64,000 bases of DNA from assembly GCF_000209165.1 (NCBI RefSeq), contig NC_009043.1, positions 1,550,001 through 1,614,000 on the forward strand, given 5' to 3'. The position numbers and the translations under genes were made by a program. The DNA is from Scheffersomyces stipitis CBS 6054. Its lineage: Eukaryota; Ascomycota; Pichiomycetes; Serinales; Debaryomycetaceae. Positions within the stretch are counted from its first letter, which is position 1, and each line of letters starts with the position of its first letter. Shown here in pieces: positions 48,963 through 58,166 of this stretch. Below the pieces are notes generated by a model. That model was not told the DNA's origin and did no database searches. It saw nothing but the letters and a program-made list of their open reading frames with translations.

Positions 48963-51260
48963 CTAAATAGTCCAAGCTGTAGACACTTCCGGCCAGACCC
49001 TCTTGTACATGCTCATGGCCACAGTGTCTTGAGAAGTCAACTTACCATCGAAGTTTGCCTTGAAATAACCGTGAGTACCAAGACTTTCCTTGATAAAACC
49101 AGTTCTTCCTGACTTGGTGAACAAAGGAATAGCCTTGAACCAATTGATGTCTTCGGCGTTGAAGAACATATAACGAACTGTAACAACTCTCTTGTGAATT
49201 TTAACTGGGTGGCCAGTCAAGACTGCTCTTTGAGCAACGATTCTGGTGTGGTCACAATTCAAGAAGGTACCGACACCAACAAACTCAATGGCTCCGTCGG
49301 TGGCTGGTTTGAAGTAGATGACTGGAGCATTGTTAAAAAGTACAGGGGCAATAGCAGTGGCAATGACCGTGTCACCGTTGTGGCAGAAGTTCTCAGATTT
49401 GTGAACGTTGTTGGAATTGTTAGATGCTTGGTTAAAGAGTGGCTGGATGACTTGTCTTCTAGGACCGTACTGTACAATGATGGACTCCTTGGTAGGAACT
49501 GGTTTCTCGTAGTCTTCCCAACTTTCAAACGAGAAGTTACACACAGCCAACTTGTGTTCGTGTTCTGACAATTCGAAGATCGAGAACGGCGTAGAACTGC
49601 AGTTGATAGTTTCTAAAATCAAAGAAGGGGCCCTGATGAATATTCTGATCTTGTTTCCTGTGTTTACTTGAGTCAGTTTGATGTATTCCTTGTTGATCTT
49701 ATTCTTGGTAGCTTTGAAGTTGGATATTCTCAATAATCTGTTCCAGATGCTTGGGGCTTCTACATCGTGTTCGTCATAATCCCAGTCACAGTTGGCCAAC
49801 GACTTGATACCTCTAAATGCACTCAATCTTTCCTTTCCTGATTCGGAAGGATGCAACTCGATTTCGTCAGGAAATTCTAAGTCTTCTTTTTCTATGTCTC
49901 TGAATTCCTTCAACTGTCTTTCTTCTTCTTCTGGCGAAAGATCAACATGCATGTCGTCTCCGATTTCCGTAGGAGCATATTCGGTTGGTGCACCTTCCAC
50001 AGCCATATCCTCTTCGATAATTTCCTCTTGGGCAATTTCTACATCTTCATCATCTTCTTCGACGTCTGACGCGTCTTCCAAAACATCGTCAACAAACCAT
50101 CTTCCCTGGTATTCTGATGTTCCCTTGGGCAACTTGAACTTTCTCTTAGGTAAGTTGTCGCCATCTTCAAAGTACGTTCTTCCATCCATTCTAACCCCAA
50201 GATCGTTACCGTCGTCCCATTCATCGCCGAAATCGTCTTCCATATCTATTTCCTCTGGGTTCAACTCTTCAAGTGTTTCCTGTTGTTCAGTGGGAACAAA
50301 ACCAGTGTCTGAGTCCAGTTTGTGACCCCTACTCAACTTTTCTATACGATCTATTTGAAAATCACCATAGCCTGGAATATGAACCAATCTGTCTGCATTG
50401 AAACCAACTCCTCTGGTGGTTCCCTCGACGACAAGGTGACCGTTTGTGGCATCTTCGGTTGACCAATAAGCAGAATCAGCCAATAACCAGCCTCTGGAGT
50501 CTCTCCATGTGACCGATTTGGGGAATTTCTGGCAGATAGTTCTCAAACAGTTCAAGTTCTCTGGTTCGTTTTCCAAAGCATACAATTTGTCTTCGTTGGG
50601 GAAAAAATGAGTGAAGTACGACTGCAAAGATTGTCTGATGTCCATTTGCAAGTTTCTCTTGGGGTAGGCACTGACGACATTAGGCAATACTCCGATAACC
50701 GATGCTATACCCTGGGCTACCAAACTTCTCAATATCTGTTCTCCGTACTCCTTTTCGACTTCTTGAGTAGCTGAAATGCCAAATACAACAAAATCAGACA
50801 CTCGAGCTGCATCCAACATGGCAAGGAAATCGTTTTGGTCGGGAACTATAACTTTTAAGTTGGACTTGAAACGAGCCACTCTCACATCCAGCACCGATGG
50901 ATATGCAAACTCACGCATTTGATCATCCTCATCTACATTGAACAAACTGGCTGCGATGTCCGAAGGTGAGACATCATTAGTTAATGAAATCACAGTAACA
51001 ATCTTTTCTGCCCCACTCGAGCCTTCGAACAATTTTCTCGTCAACTTGGTCTCCAAGATCTTGTTGTCCTTCAATTGTTTGGCTAAATTCTTTCTTTCTG
51101 TTTTTGTCAACGTTTTGAGGGCTTTGTTGGTGCCAGTGGTGGATTTTTCAACTTTACCTTTGAATTGGTTTTTCAACTGACCTTTGGTCGAATGCTTAGA
51201 TTTGAACGGCTTGTGGTCATTCTTAAGAGTTGACCTATGCGAGTGACCTCCTTTAGCCAT
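48963..51260 (-). CDS. TSR1: Pre-40S ribosome assembly factor Tsr1
   Basis: 765 aa. Very basic N-terminus (about 1-65, MAKGGHSHRSTLKNDHKPFKS), a GTPase-like fold without nucleotide-binding P-loop (about 80-230), the AARP2CN domain (about 235-305, VTWRDSRGWLLADSAYW ... RGVGFNADRLVHIPGYGDFQID), an acidic stretch (about 340-440), and the conserved C-terminal Bms1/Tsr1 domain (about 460-750). Length is close to yeast Tsr1 (about 790 aa). Tsr1 sits on cytoplasmic pre-40S particles, blocking early translation-factor binding until final maturation. It is divergent from RPS29, a 40S protein, and its upstream region has PAC (51371-51376) and RRPE-like (51352-51360) sites. Confidence 0.96.
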   Translation of the reverse strand: MAKGGHSHRSTLKNDHKPFKSKHSTKGQLKNQFKGKVEKSTTGTNKALKTLTKTERKNLAKQLKDNKILETKLTRKLFEGSSGAEKIVTVISLTNDVSPSDIAASLFNVDEDDQMREFAYPSVLDVRVARFKSNLKVIVPDQNDFLAMLDAARVSDFVVFGISATQEVEKEYGEQILRSLVAQGIASVIGVLPNVVSAYPKRNLQMDIRQSLQSYFTHFFPNEDKLYALENEPENLNCLRTICQKFPKSVTWRDSRGWLLADSAYWSTEDATNGHLVVEGTTRGVGFNADRLVHIPGYGDFQIDRIEKLSRGHKLDSDTGFVPTEQQETLEELNPEEIDMEDDFGDEWDDGNDLGVRMDGRTYFEDGDNLPKRKFKLPKGTSEYQGRWFVDDVLEDASDVEEDDEDVEIAQEEIIEEDMAVEGAPTEYAPTEIGDDMHVDLSPEEEERQLKEFRDIEKEDLEFPDEIELHPSESGKERLSAFRGIKSLANCDWDYDEHDVEAPSIWNRLLRISNFKATKNKINKEYIKLTQVNTGNKIRIFIRAPSLILETINCSSTPFSIFELSEHEHKLAVCNFSFESWEDYEKPVPTKESIIVQYGPRRQVIQPLFNQASNNSNNVHKSENFCHNGDTVIATAIAPVLFNNAPVIYFKPATDGAIEFVGVGTFLNCDHTRIVAQRAVLTGHPVKIHKRVVTVRYMFFNAEDINWFKAIPLFTKSGRTGFIKESLGTHGYFKANFDGKLTSQDTVAMSMYKRVWPEVSTAWTI

Positions 51261-51351
51261 ATTTGAGTGGTTTTGAGCTTGATAGAACTAGCGGCCCTCT
51301 TTGGTTATGGAGAAATCTGAGATTTTGATGTAATTCATGATTATTGCAGAC

Positions 51352-51376
51352 TGAAAAATCTCATAGTTAAGATGAG
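51352..51376 (+). promoter_or_regulatory. RRPE + PAC elements before TSR1
   Basis: TGAAAAATC at 51352-51360 and GATGAG at 51371-51376, about 90-115 bp upstream of TSR1. The pairing is typical of ribosome-biogenesis genes and fits the gene product. Confidence 0.6.
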
Positions 51377-51395
51377 ATGCCTAATTTTTCGCGAT

Positions 51396-51521
51396 CACGT
51401 GAACGATCAGATGATCAGAGACGAGAAACGATCTCTGTTCTGTTTTTGGAAACAATCATGTGCCTCCAGTCATCTGATGGACATTTAGGGCTCAACCCTG
51501 GACACTATTCCTTGACACGTG
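51396..51521. promoter_or_regulatory. Cbf1/Tbf1-type sites of the RPS29 promoter
   Basis: CACGTG at 51396-51401 and 51516-51521 and TTAGGGCT at 51485-51492. In Candida, Tbf1 (TTAGGGCT-type) and Cbf1 (CACGTG) drive ribosomal-protein genes, so the set fits RPS29. Confidence 0.6.
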
Positions 51522-51712
51522 CTCAACTCAACTCTTCTCATTGCGCGACTCAAGAAAATTTTGTCCGTACACCGTCGGTCTTTGTGCAGTCCCATACATT
51601 TCCCACTCTGTTCTCACTCTCACTGGGAAATCCTATATCAAAATTTATTCATATCTGTTAAACCATAGCATAGGAACGATATCATTATACATTCAACAAG
51701 TTATAGATAATT

Positions 51713-52193
51713 GTATGTAACCAAGTCGGAACAAGAGCGTCAGCCTCAGCAAGATCACTCCAGCAAGAAACACGAGATGCACATCCATATTCATTGAAAC
51801 AAGTAATTGAATTGATTGTCAAATTTTTCACTTGAGGAAATAATGGATAAATCTACGGAATTGAACCAAAAGTTGAAAGAACTCTTAAATGAACTGAGAG
51901 ACAGGGAATAATTTCAGAAAAACAGCCATGTAGTTTTGAAGCAGATTAGGAAGAGAAACTTAAAGTCCCCATGAGACAGACTTCATGCTCTATTTCATGT
52001 GAAGTGAAAAATTAAGAATATGAGCAAGCATAGTGAAGGGCACAATGAAGCAACTGACAGATATATATTATGTGGAATCTACTATCATTCTGTGGGCCGT
52101 TTTACGTATCGAATAGCGTATACCATTGAATTTCCGTGTCTTATCTTAGCTGTGATCTTATAAACCATGTAACATCTTACTAACATCCTTTAG
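51713..52193 (+). other. Probable 5'UTR intron of RPS29 (481 nt)
   Basis: Acceptor region TACTAAC (52179-52185) then TTTAG ending at 52193, only 4 nt before the RPS29 ATG; the best donor upstream is GTATGT at 51713-51718. The acceptor is strong, the donor choice less certain. Confidence 0.6.
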
Positions 52194-52197
52194 CAAT

Positions 52198-52368
52198 ATG
52201 GCTCACGAAAGTGTTTGGTTCTCCCACCCAAGAAACTTCGGTAAGGGTTCAAGACAATGTCGTCTTTGTTCTTCCCACTCCGGTTTGATCAGAAAGTACG
52301 GTATCAACATGTGCCGTCAATGTTTCAGAGAAAAGGCCGCTGACATCGGTTTCAACAAGTACCGTTAA
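52198..52368 (+). CDS. RPS29: Ribosomal protein uS14 (S29), 40S
   Basis: 56 aa, full length for the family: [19 protein letters not shown], then the zinc ribbon C21-x2-C24 ... C39-x2-C42 and the end DIGFNKYR. It is a structural protein in the head of the small subunit close to 18S rRNA and the mRNA path. Codons are strongly biased (GGT, AAG, TTC, TGT), typical of highly expressed genes. A canonical branch site and acceptor end 4 nt before the ATG, so the leader is probably spliced. It is divergent from TSR1, and the CACGTG and TTAGGGCT promoter sites match ribosomal-protein control in Candida. It is too short for common ORF cut-offs and easily missed. Confidence 0.95.
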   Translation: MAHESVWFSHPRNFGKGSRQCRLCSSHSGLIRKYGINMCRQCFREKAADIGFNKYR

Positions 52369-53307
52369 GTTAGTTTCAGTATGGCAGGCATTGCCACGAT
52401 GAAAGTCTGAAGTTGATGCCTAATATGTGTACATTTAATTTAAAGGAAATTCTCATCCAAGCAAAAATCTCTTTAGAGTCACTAGCTTTGATTATAGGTT
52501 TTATAATTTGATCGAATGGCTTAATATATATAACAGTATAATTTGGCTGTAATAGCATGAACTGTAGCAATCCTCCAATACTAGGTTGTATGAATCAGAA
52601 AGATGGTTGATATTGTACAAGAATACTATACCGTGGTGGAAATTCACTAGGGCACCTAATTCATCAAAGTACCACTTGAAATGCTGTCTACATTTCAGGA
52701 TCTTCTACTTAACGCGAGAATGTTGACTTCAAATCTCGACCTTTTATCCAAGTCGCTCACTATTTTCAATTTTAAAACTACAGCTAACTACAAGTTCTAC
52801 AGTTGTGTCCCTTTATATCGACATTCAAAATCCATCGCCTCACTCAAGAGACTCTTACGGAAATCAAACTTCCTATAGGGAAAAAAACACCTTTCTCGGG
52901 AATCAAAAAACTATTTCGTTAGAAATGGCAACGAGCATAACTTGACAATGTACATTATCTCGTCGTGGCAAATATTCCCTGGTTACTTTTTGATTGGGGA
53001 AAAAGGAATAAAACATACAAAAATTTGCGAAGAATCTTGAACTTATATAGAGAAGTCATGTGGTTACCCGGACAAACTCTGCAGCCCCAAAATAGTTGCA
53101 AAATTTCGAACATTATCTGAATATTCCAGACAAAATTTTGCAACTAAATTCTACTTTCTGCTTTAAGCTAAATATATGAGATTTGTAATGATACAAGTAT
53201 AGATTTATATATAGGTGGACGACATAGTCGAACTTGAGTCGTAAACGGCAATCCCAATCCGGTTGAGATGTCGCAATATTAGTACTATTGTTATTAAGAA
53301 TTCATCA
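52369..53307. other. Convergent region RPS29/EOS1, no gene seen
   Basis: 0.9 kb between converging 3' ends. An ATG-led 65-codon frame at 52681-52878 shows no domain and is not called. Confidence 0.5.
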
Positions 53308-54618
53308 TTATGCTTCGCCGAAGGTCTGGTCTATATCGATCCGGAGAATTAAGAGCGATCGCAAGAGACCTATCATGGTTATAAAGCTGGCCAAACCTAC
53401 AGGTACCACAGCAAACACGACGATGTTGTAGAAATCGAAGAATCGCGCCCTTTTCTGCGCCCCTTTCTTTAAATCCAAGTTGGAAGTCACGAAGTTCTGG
53501 ACTATGTATCCAAACGTCAAGCAGCAACTGATAAGAAGCCAGATATGTAAGCCGTACTTGTATCCGTAGGCTGAAAAAGTTGCTACAAGGTACTGTTCGA
53601 CGGCTATGATGATTGTAGACATTGACAAGACACGCACGATTGCAGCAGAAGTCAGATAGGTTACGATCCAGCGAACAGTCAAGCCGTCTAATACAGAATA
53701 CGACAAATATGCAGCCACAAGACACCACAAGCCAGTAAGAAAGTGTTCTGACTGCCGGGCACTTGTTATGGACTTTAGGTGTTGGCTTGTTTCGCTGAGG
53801 TTTGCACTGTTGATGGAGTCTACCATGTAGTGGCTATCAACAAAGGCCCGTTTCCACAGCTGGATGAGGCCGATGAGAGGCGGTATTAACGACACGTCTC
53901 GTGAGATAGCAAGCGCAAAGTGCTGACGTGCATTGAGAAACTTGAGCCCCAACTGTTTGAGCGAATTTCGTTTCAACTCAGACTTTCGGGAAGTGGCAGA
54001 AGCAGGATTTGCCGCCGAAGTGGATGACGCCATTGCCGTTACATTAGTGGGACGGTCTAGATACGCTATTGAGTCCATATCTGCTACGAAGGAGGAGTTT
54101 CTCAGAATAGAAACTGACGGCACATTGCTTTCCATAGAAACACCATTGATGTAACTATTCGACGACTGTTGTATTTGGCTGTGGATTCCGTTCTGGTATA
54201 CCGACTGGCTTTGGTTGTGATTGTAGTTGAAGTTGTAATTTTGGTTATGGCTATGGCTATGAATGTAATTCTGATTATGAGTATACTGAGAGTTCTGATT
54301 ATTCACATTGTGACTATTCTGATTGATCTGGGTATTCTGATTATATGTGCTGCCTCCATTTGGATTTGCATTTACACTAGCATTATTCAGACGGTCATGG
54401 AGCATCTGTGATGTCTCGTATGACGGAACAGCTTCGTCGGGGTCGAAGCGTGGATCTAGTCCTATGGCCATGTAATCCACTCCGGATGCAACACACAGGG
54501 CAGAGGCGATAGGAGTTTCTGTTTCTGTCTCGTTCTCGGCCACGGTGTAGTCTTCGTCGATCTGGTGAGATTCGAGAGTGCTGGAGAATCGTTTACGGAG
54601 TGAATCCAAAAACACCAT
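53308..54618 (-). CDS. EOS1: ER membrane protein Eos1 (N-glycosylation related)
   Basis: 436 aa. Polar N-terminus with a repetitive Asn/Gln/His segment (about 83-160) not expected in short Eos1 proteins, then a hydrophobic C-terminal half with four to five membrane helices. The conserved block LTGLWCLVAAYLSYSVLDGL, TVRWIVTYLTSAAIVRVLSMS and the end RSLLILRIDIDQTFGE are characteristic of the Eos1 family as I know it. Yeast Eos1 is an ER protein needed for normal N-glycosylation and oxidative-stress tolerance; its biochemical role is unsettled. CACGTG lies about 255 bp upstream. Family length is around 370 aa, so the extra length is the Asn/Gln-rich part. Confidence 0.85.
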   Translation of the reverse strand: MVFLDSLRKRFSSTLESHQIDEDYTVAENETETETPIASALCVASGVDYMAIGLDPRFDPDEAVPSYETSQMLHDRLNNASVNANPNGGSTYNQNTQINQNSHNVNNQNSQYTHNQNYIHSHSHNQNYNFNYNHNQSQSVYQNGIHSQIQQSSNSYINGVSMESNVPSVSILRNSSFVADMDSIAYLDRPTNVTAMASSTSAANPASATSRKSELKRNSLKQLGLKFLNARQHFALAISRDVSLIPPLIGLIQLWKRAFVDSHYMVDSINSANLSETSQHLKSITSARQSEHFLTGLWCLVAAYLSYSVLDGLTVRWIVTYLTSAAIVRVLSMSTIIIAVEQYLVATFSAYGYKYGLHIWLLISCCLTFGYIVQNFVTSNLDLKKGAQKRARFFDFYNIVVFAVVPVGLASFITMIGLLRSLLILRIDIDQTFGEA

Positions 54619-55915
54619 ATCGATTACACTCTCTGTAAGGGTAATGCGGGAAAACTGATTCAGTAGTTTCGTGATGACAATGTTGTACCTGATTGTTTGC
54701 TTTTGAACGTCACAAAACGGTGGGGTATATGCTGTGGATGTTTTGTAGCAATTGAAGCTTGCTACGGCCTTCTCTCTGGGTGTTGCTGTGTCTTTCCGTT
54801 ACTTCCAGCTGTTAAAAATGTGTACAAGATTATATTGAATCGATTTATTCGCTTAAATTTTTTCTGTGAGACACGTGATGCGTTGTTTCATGTTTGCTGG
54901 GGATGTTGGGACGGGTCTTGGGCAACGGGTAGAGGAACAGGTAGAAATAGACGGTAAGAGGTGGTATCCTAGTCTCTCTAGTAGAACTACTTGTTGACAA
55001 GTATTTGTACAAAAATTCCTAATTATGAAACGAGGTTAATTGCTGGGAAATTTTTATTTAGTGAGTTCCAAAAATAGCTGCGAAATCTGCGAAATACGAG
55101 CCATAGATCTTGAACCTGATAAGATATCTGAATTCTGAATGAGATATTAATCAATAGGGCAATACAATTGCATTATATTATGGCAGGTAGCTTTTCCGTA
55201 GTTGTAATTGTCATAATAATGGAGAAAGTTGGTTTTTTTTCAGTAATTCGCTGACAGTCTCCGTGAACGAAAGCTGTTCAATACAAAAGCATGTACTTAT
55301 ACAAGATCTAGACCAGTTCTGAAGCTCTGCTCTATTTTAGATTCAGTTGGTTACGTTAGTTTGACGTCAAATTCTTCTGAAAGGCATTCCAGCACAAAAC
55401 TTTCTCGAGCTGGCTCCATTTGCTCTGTCATTAGAAGTCTTGTAATTTCTAGCAATGAGATCGCAGAAGGGACCGCTAGAGAGAACACAACTAAAACAGC
55501 TTCTATTGGTAATGAAAGTTCTACGATATATGTATATATATTTACCACAGAGAGGGAGGAAGTCCCGTGATCTCATCATCTTACTACCATCTTTGACTTC
55601 CACGCCATGTCTCTTGACCATGCCGCACTATCCGATTGATCTGGCAATATCGATTCTGGGCCTGAAATGGATTTGATGGCGGAGCACGAATATACAATCT
55701 CAGATGATTCACATCACTATCTATACCCTACAATTTCTACCTTTGCACAATCTGTTCTATTCTTGCGATGTACCTGACATGGTTTGTATTTCTCATAAAA
55801 ATTGCAAAAACATCTTGTAACGATTAGAAAGTCTGTCAATCTATTGGTGTATGCTTTAAAATTCTGTATTAACTATACACTGGTATCGGCAACATTATAT
55901 ACGTAGCAGCACAGC
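54619..55915. other. EOS1 upstream region and tropomyosin 3' flank
   Basis: 1.3 kb, TCACGTGT at 54871-54878 (CACGTG 54872-54877). Short two-strand ORFs at 55351-55676 overlap each other and show no domain. Nothing else seen. Confidence 0.5.
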
Positions 55916-56648
55916 CTAGATAGCTTCCAACTGTTGCGAGATCTCGTCCAACTCTGACTTGGCAGCCAAGTGTTGTTCGGTCAATTCCTCGTACTTTCTT
56001 TCCCACTCTTCCTTTTCTTGTTCCAACGAGGCGACCTTTCTTTCCAATTGTTCGGCCTTGATGTCGGTCTCTCTCAACTTCTCAGTGGTTTCCTTCAAGT
56101 TCTTGTCGGCCTCTTCCAACTCTTCTTCCAATACCTGGTTCTTCTTGGTGTAGTTGTCATTGGACGTCTTCAACGAGTGCGATTCATCAGCAGTATGCTT
56201 GATTTCTTCCAAGTCGGTTTCCAACTTTTCAACCTGCTCTTCCAAGACTTGGTTCTTTCTGGTCAACGACTGGATCTGGTGGTCCTTCTCGAGGTTTTCC
56301 TGTTCCAATTCCTTGATACGGTCGGCCAATTCGTCCGACTTCTCTTGCCACTTTTCAGCGTCCGCCTTCAAGTTGTTGATTTTCTGAAACGTTAGTATTA
56401 ATTACACAAATGACGGATCTTCACTGATTGCTGTAGACTGAGTTCCTGATCTATTGCTATTTCATTCGTGGTTATTGATCATTTTTCGTCCGAAATGTGA
56501 AACATCACATTGTCGTGTCATAGATCACTTCCTCATTCTACGCCATAGCCTATTAATATCTATATCCAGATCCAGACGCCACAGCGACTCCGGGGAAATG
56601 AGTCTGGCATCTTATCCACCCCATACATACTTCCTTAAGCTTGTCCAT
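55916..56648 (-). CDS. TPM2: Tropomyosin, two exons
   Basis: Spliced gene: 56648-56631 (exon 1, MDKLKE) joined to 56383-55916. The intron has GTATGT, a branch site TACTAAC (56397-56391) and TTTCAG. The product is 161 aa, a continuous coiled coil with a-d heptads (EKLETDLEEIKHTADESHS, LEEELEEADKNLKETTEKLRE), beginning MDKLKEKINNLKADAEKWQE, close to yeast tropomyosin N-termini. The length equals S. cerevisiae Tpm2 (161 aa) rather than Tpm1 (199 aa); since CTG yeasts usually have one gene, the symbol is by length. Tropomyosin binds formin-made actin cables and supports polarised secretion. The short first exon makes the start easy to miss. Confidence 0.92.
56384..56630 (-). other. Tropomyosin intron (247 nt)
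   Basis: Donor GTATGT at 56630-56625, branch TACTAAC 56397-56391, acceptor CAG at 56386-56384. Phase 0, joining E|K. Confidence 0.85.
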
Positions 56649-58166
56649 GGTGATTGATTACGTGTGAATGCGCTGGGTATATCCAATTGGAAAAAAAGCG
56701 AGATCCAATGTGTTGTTTAAAATGATTCGGCCTGTTTTTATTTCTGGTATTTTTGTGGGAAGGCTCGTGTTCTGTGTGCAGGCCGTTGGCGTTTGAGCTC
56801 CAGCGTGATAAATTCGGCAAGGGCGTATATTTGGTTTAGTGTTGGGAGTGTTGCGGCATGGGGTTTTCCGTTCTGGCGGGGTACAGGATCGGCTTCCTAT
56901 TGGTTGGTTGGAGTATTGTCGCCACAGTACTGGTCAGGATTCTCTGACTCTGCTAGATCGGCTATGTTCTCTTTTCGTGTACCAGTTATCGGTTGCTAAT
57001 TCAATTGGCTTCTCTGTCTGCAGGACTCACCAAAATAAGTCAATACGAGTTGACGAGTTCTGATAGACAATAATCACACGGAGGCCTCCTATATGCCAAT
57101 AGGAGGAAGTCATGTGATTAGACTAATGGGAGCGGTCTGACTGGAATTGAGTGAAAGCAGAGAATTGGGTGAAAAACAGAGAATTGGAAGCAAATCTATT
57201 TGTCTGTCTAAGCAGCAAGATTGTTGAGAGTATTGGATCTGTAATTGTCGATTTTTTAGAAATGTGCTGCGTTTTCCAACATTTCTGGTTCTCTGACATA
57301 TCCGTATTCTCTTATCTGTCTAGCACTTTCCTACGGCTGCAACATTTCAGTCCCATTTTACACGAAAGGTTTTAGTATGTAGGTGCAATTTGGTGAAATT
57401 TCACAGTCTGTGTGTAGACCGTTTCTTCTTGGTTCAAATGCCATACAAAGAAGTTATACAAAGAAGGCTTCGTTGACTATCGATGCTCTACTCCATACAT
57501 TTCTCAATCCTATTTGTTGAACTAGAATGAGGATGTAGAAGTGACTTTTGTTCAATTCGGTGCTCTTCGTGGAGTTTCACGCAAAAAAGCAGCCTATTGC
57601 CTAAATTTCTTGCCCTTGTCGCCATCCTGCAACTCGCTCCCCATTTGAAGGATATGATCATTTCGTCTGCATCTCCAGAAACACCTCCTTACTCTTCAGT
57701 TCCAACGCCGCCGTTATCATCAGATCAGAACTTTTGCCAGAGAATGTCCACCCGCCTAATTGGGTCAATTTTACGAGGCAATGCGGCTCATATGCAGGCA
57801 GCAGCAACCAAATGGTTTTCACAGCCAGCCATCTTCTGGCTTGATTCACATCTACCACCACTCGTCTGGAAATCGTAAGGGGCAGAGTAAAAAATAGATT
57901 TGCCAGGCACGCTACATTCTCTGTTGATGGGATCAAAAAAGAAGAGCAAGAAAGTTTAAAAACTTGTCTTTTCCCGAGAGCTCTTCTTCAGTCCACATTT
58001 TCCTCCTAATGTCATCCCAATAAAGCGAGTCCAATAGCTAGAAGTTCACCATTTAGACTTGAATACACTAGAATTACACAGTTTAAGCTGATCCCTATAC
58101 TAACATCTAATCATTAAATCATTTTCAGTCATCGCCAATTATATCATATCTAAACATTAGTTCGTC
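56649..58166. other. Divergent region tropomyosin / serine-rich protein
   Basis: 1.5 kb with a 50-bp imperfect hairpin at 57071-57120. ORF at about 57597-57878 lacks an upstream ATG and is overlapped on the other strand; not called. Confidence 0.5.
57071..57120. repeat. Imperfect 22-bp inverted repeat (hairpin)
   Basis: Arms TAATCACA...CCTCCTAT and ATAGGAGG...TGTGATTA pair over 22 positions with 17 matches and a 6-nt loop; the outer and inner 8 bp are perfect, the middle is not. Confidence 0.7.

Larger units (their letters stand above)
51261..52197. other. TSR1/RPS29 divergent region with RPS29 leader
   Basis: Contains PAC and RRPE near TSR1, two CACGTG and one TTAGGGCT sites on the RPS29 side, and a probable RPS29 5'UTR intron (51713-52193). 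Within that intron lies a short helix-like ORF (51843-51911) followed in frame by another open stretch after a single TAA. Confidence 0.6.

Noticed and set aside
51719..52170. Intronic snoRNA within the RPS29 leader intron
   Set aside because: No convincing C/D or H/ACA box set; isolated CTGA and ATGA words only.
57421..57432. GGTTCAAATGCC, resembling a tRNA B box
   Set aside because: Lacks the conserved CC position and has no A box or cloverleaf arms around it.
57597..57936. Open frames on both strands between tropomyosin and the serine-rich gene
   Set aside because: The plus frame starts without an ATG and is overlapped by an equally long minus frame; no domain.
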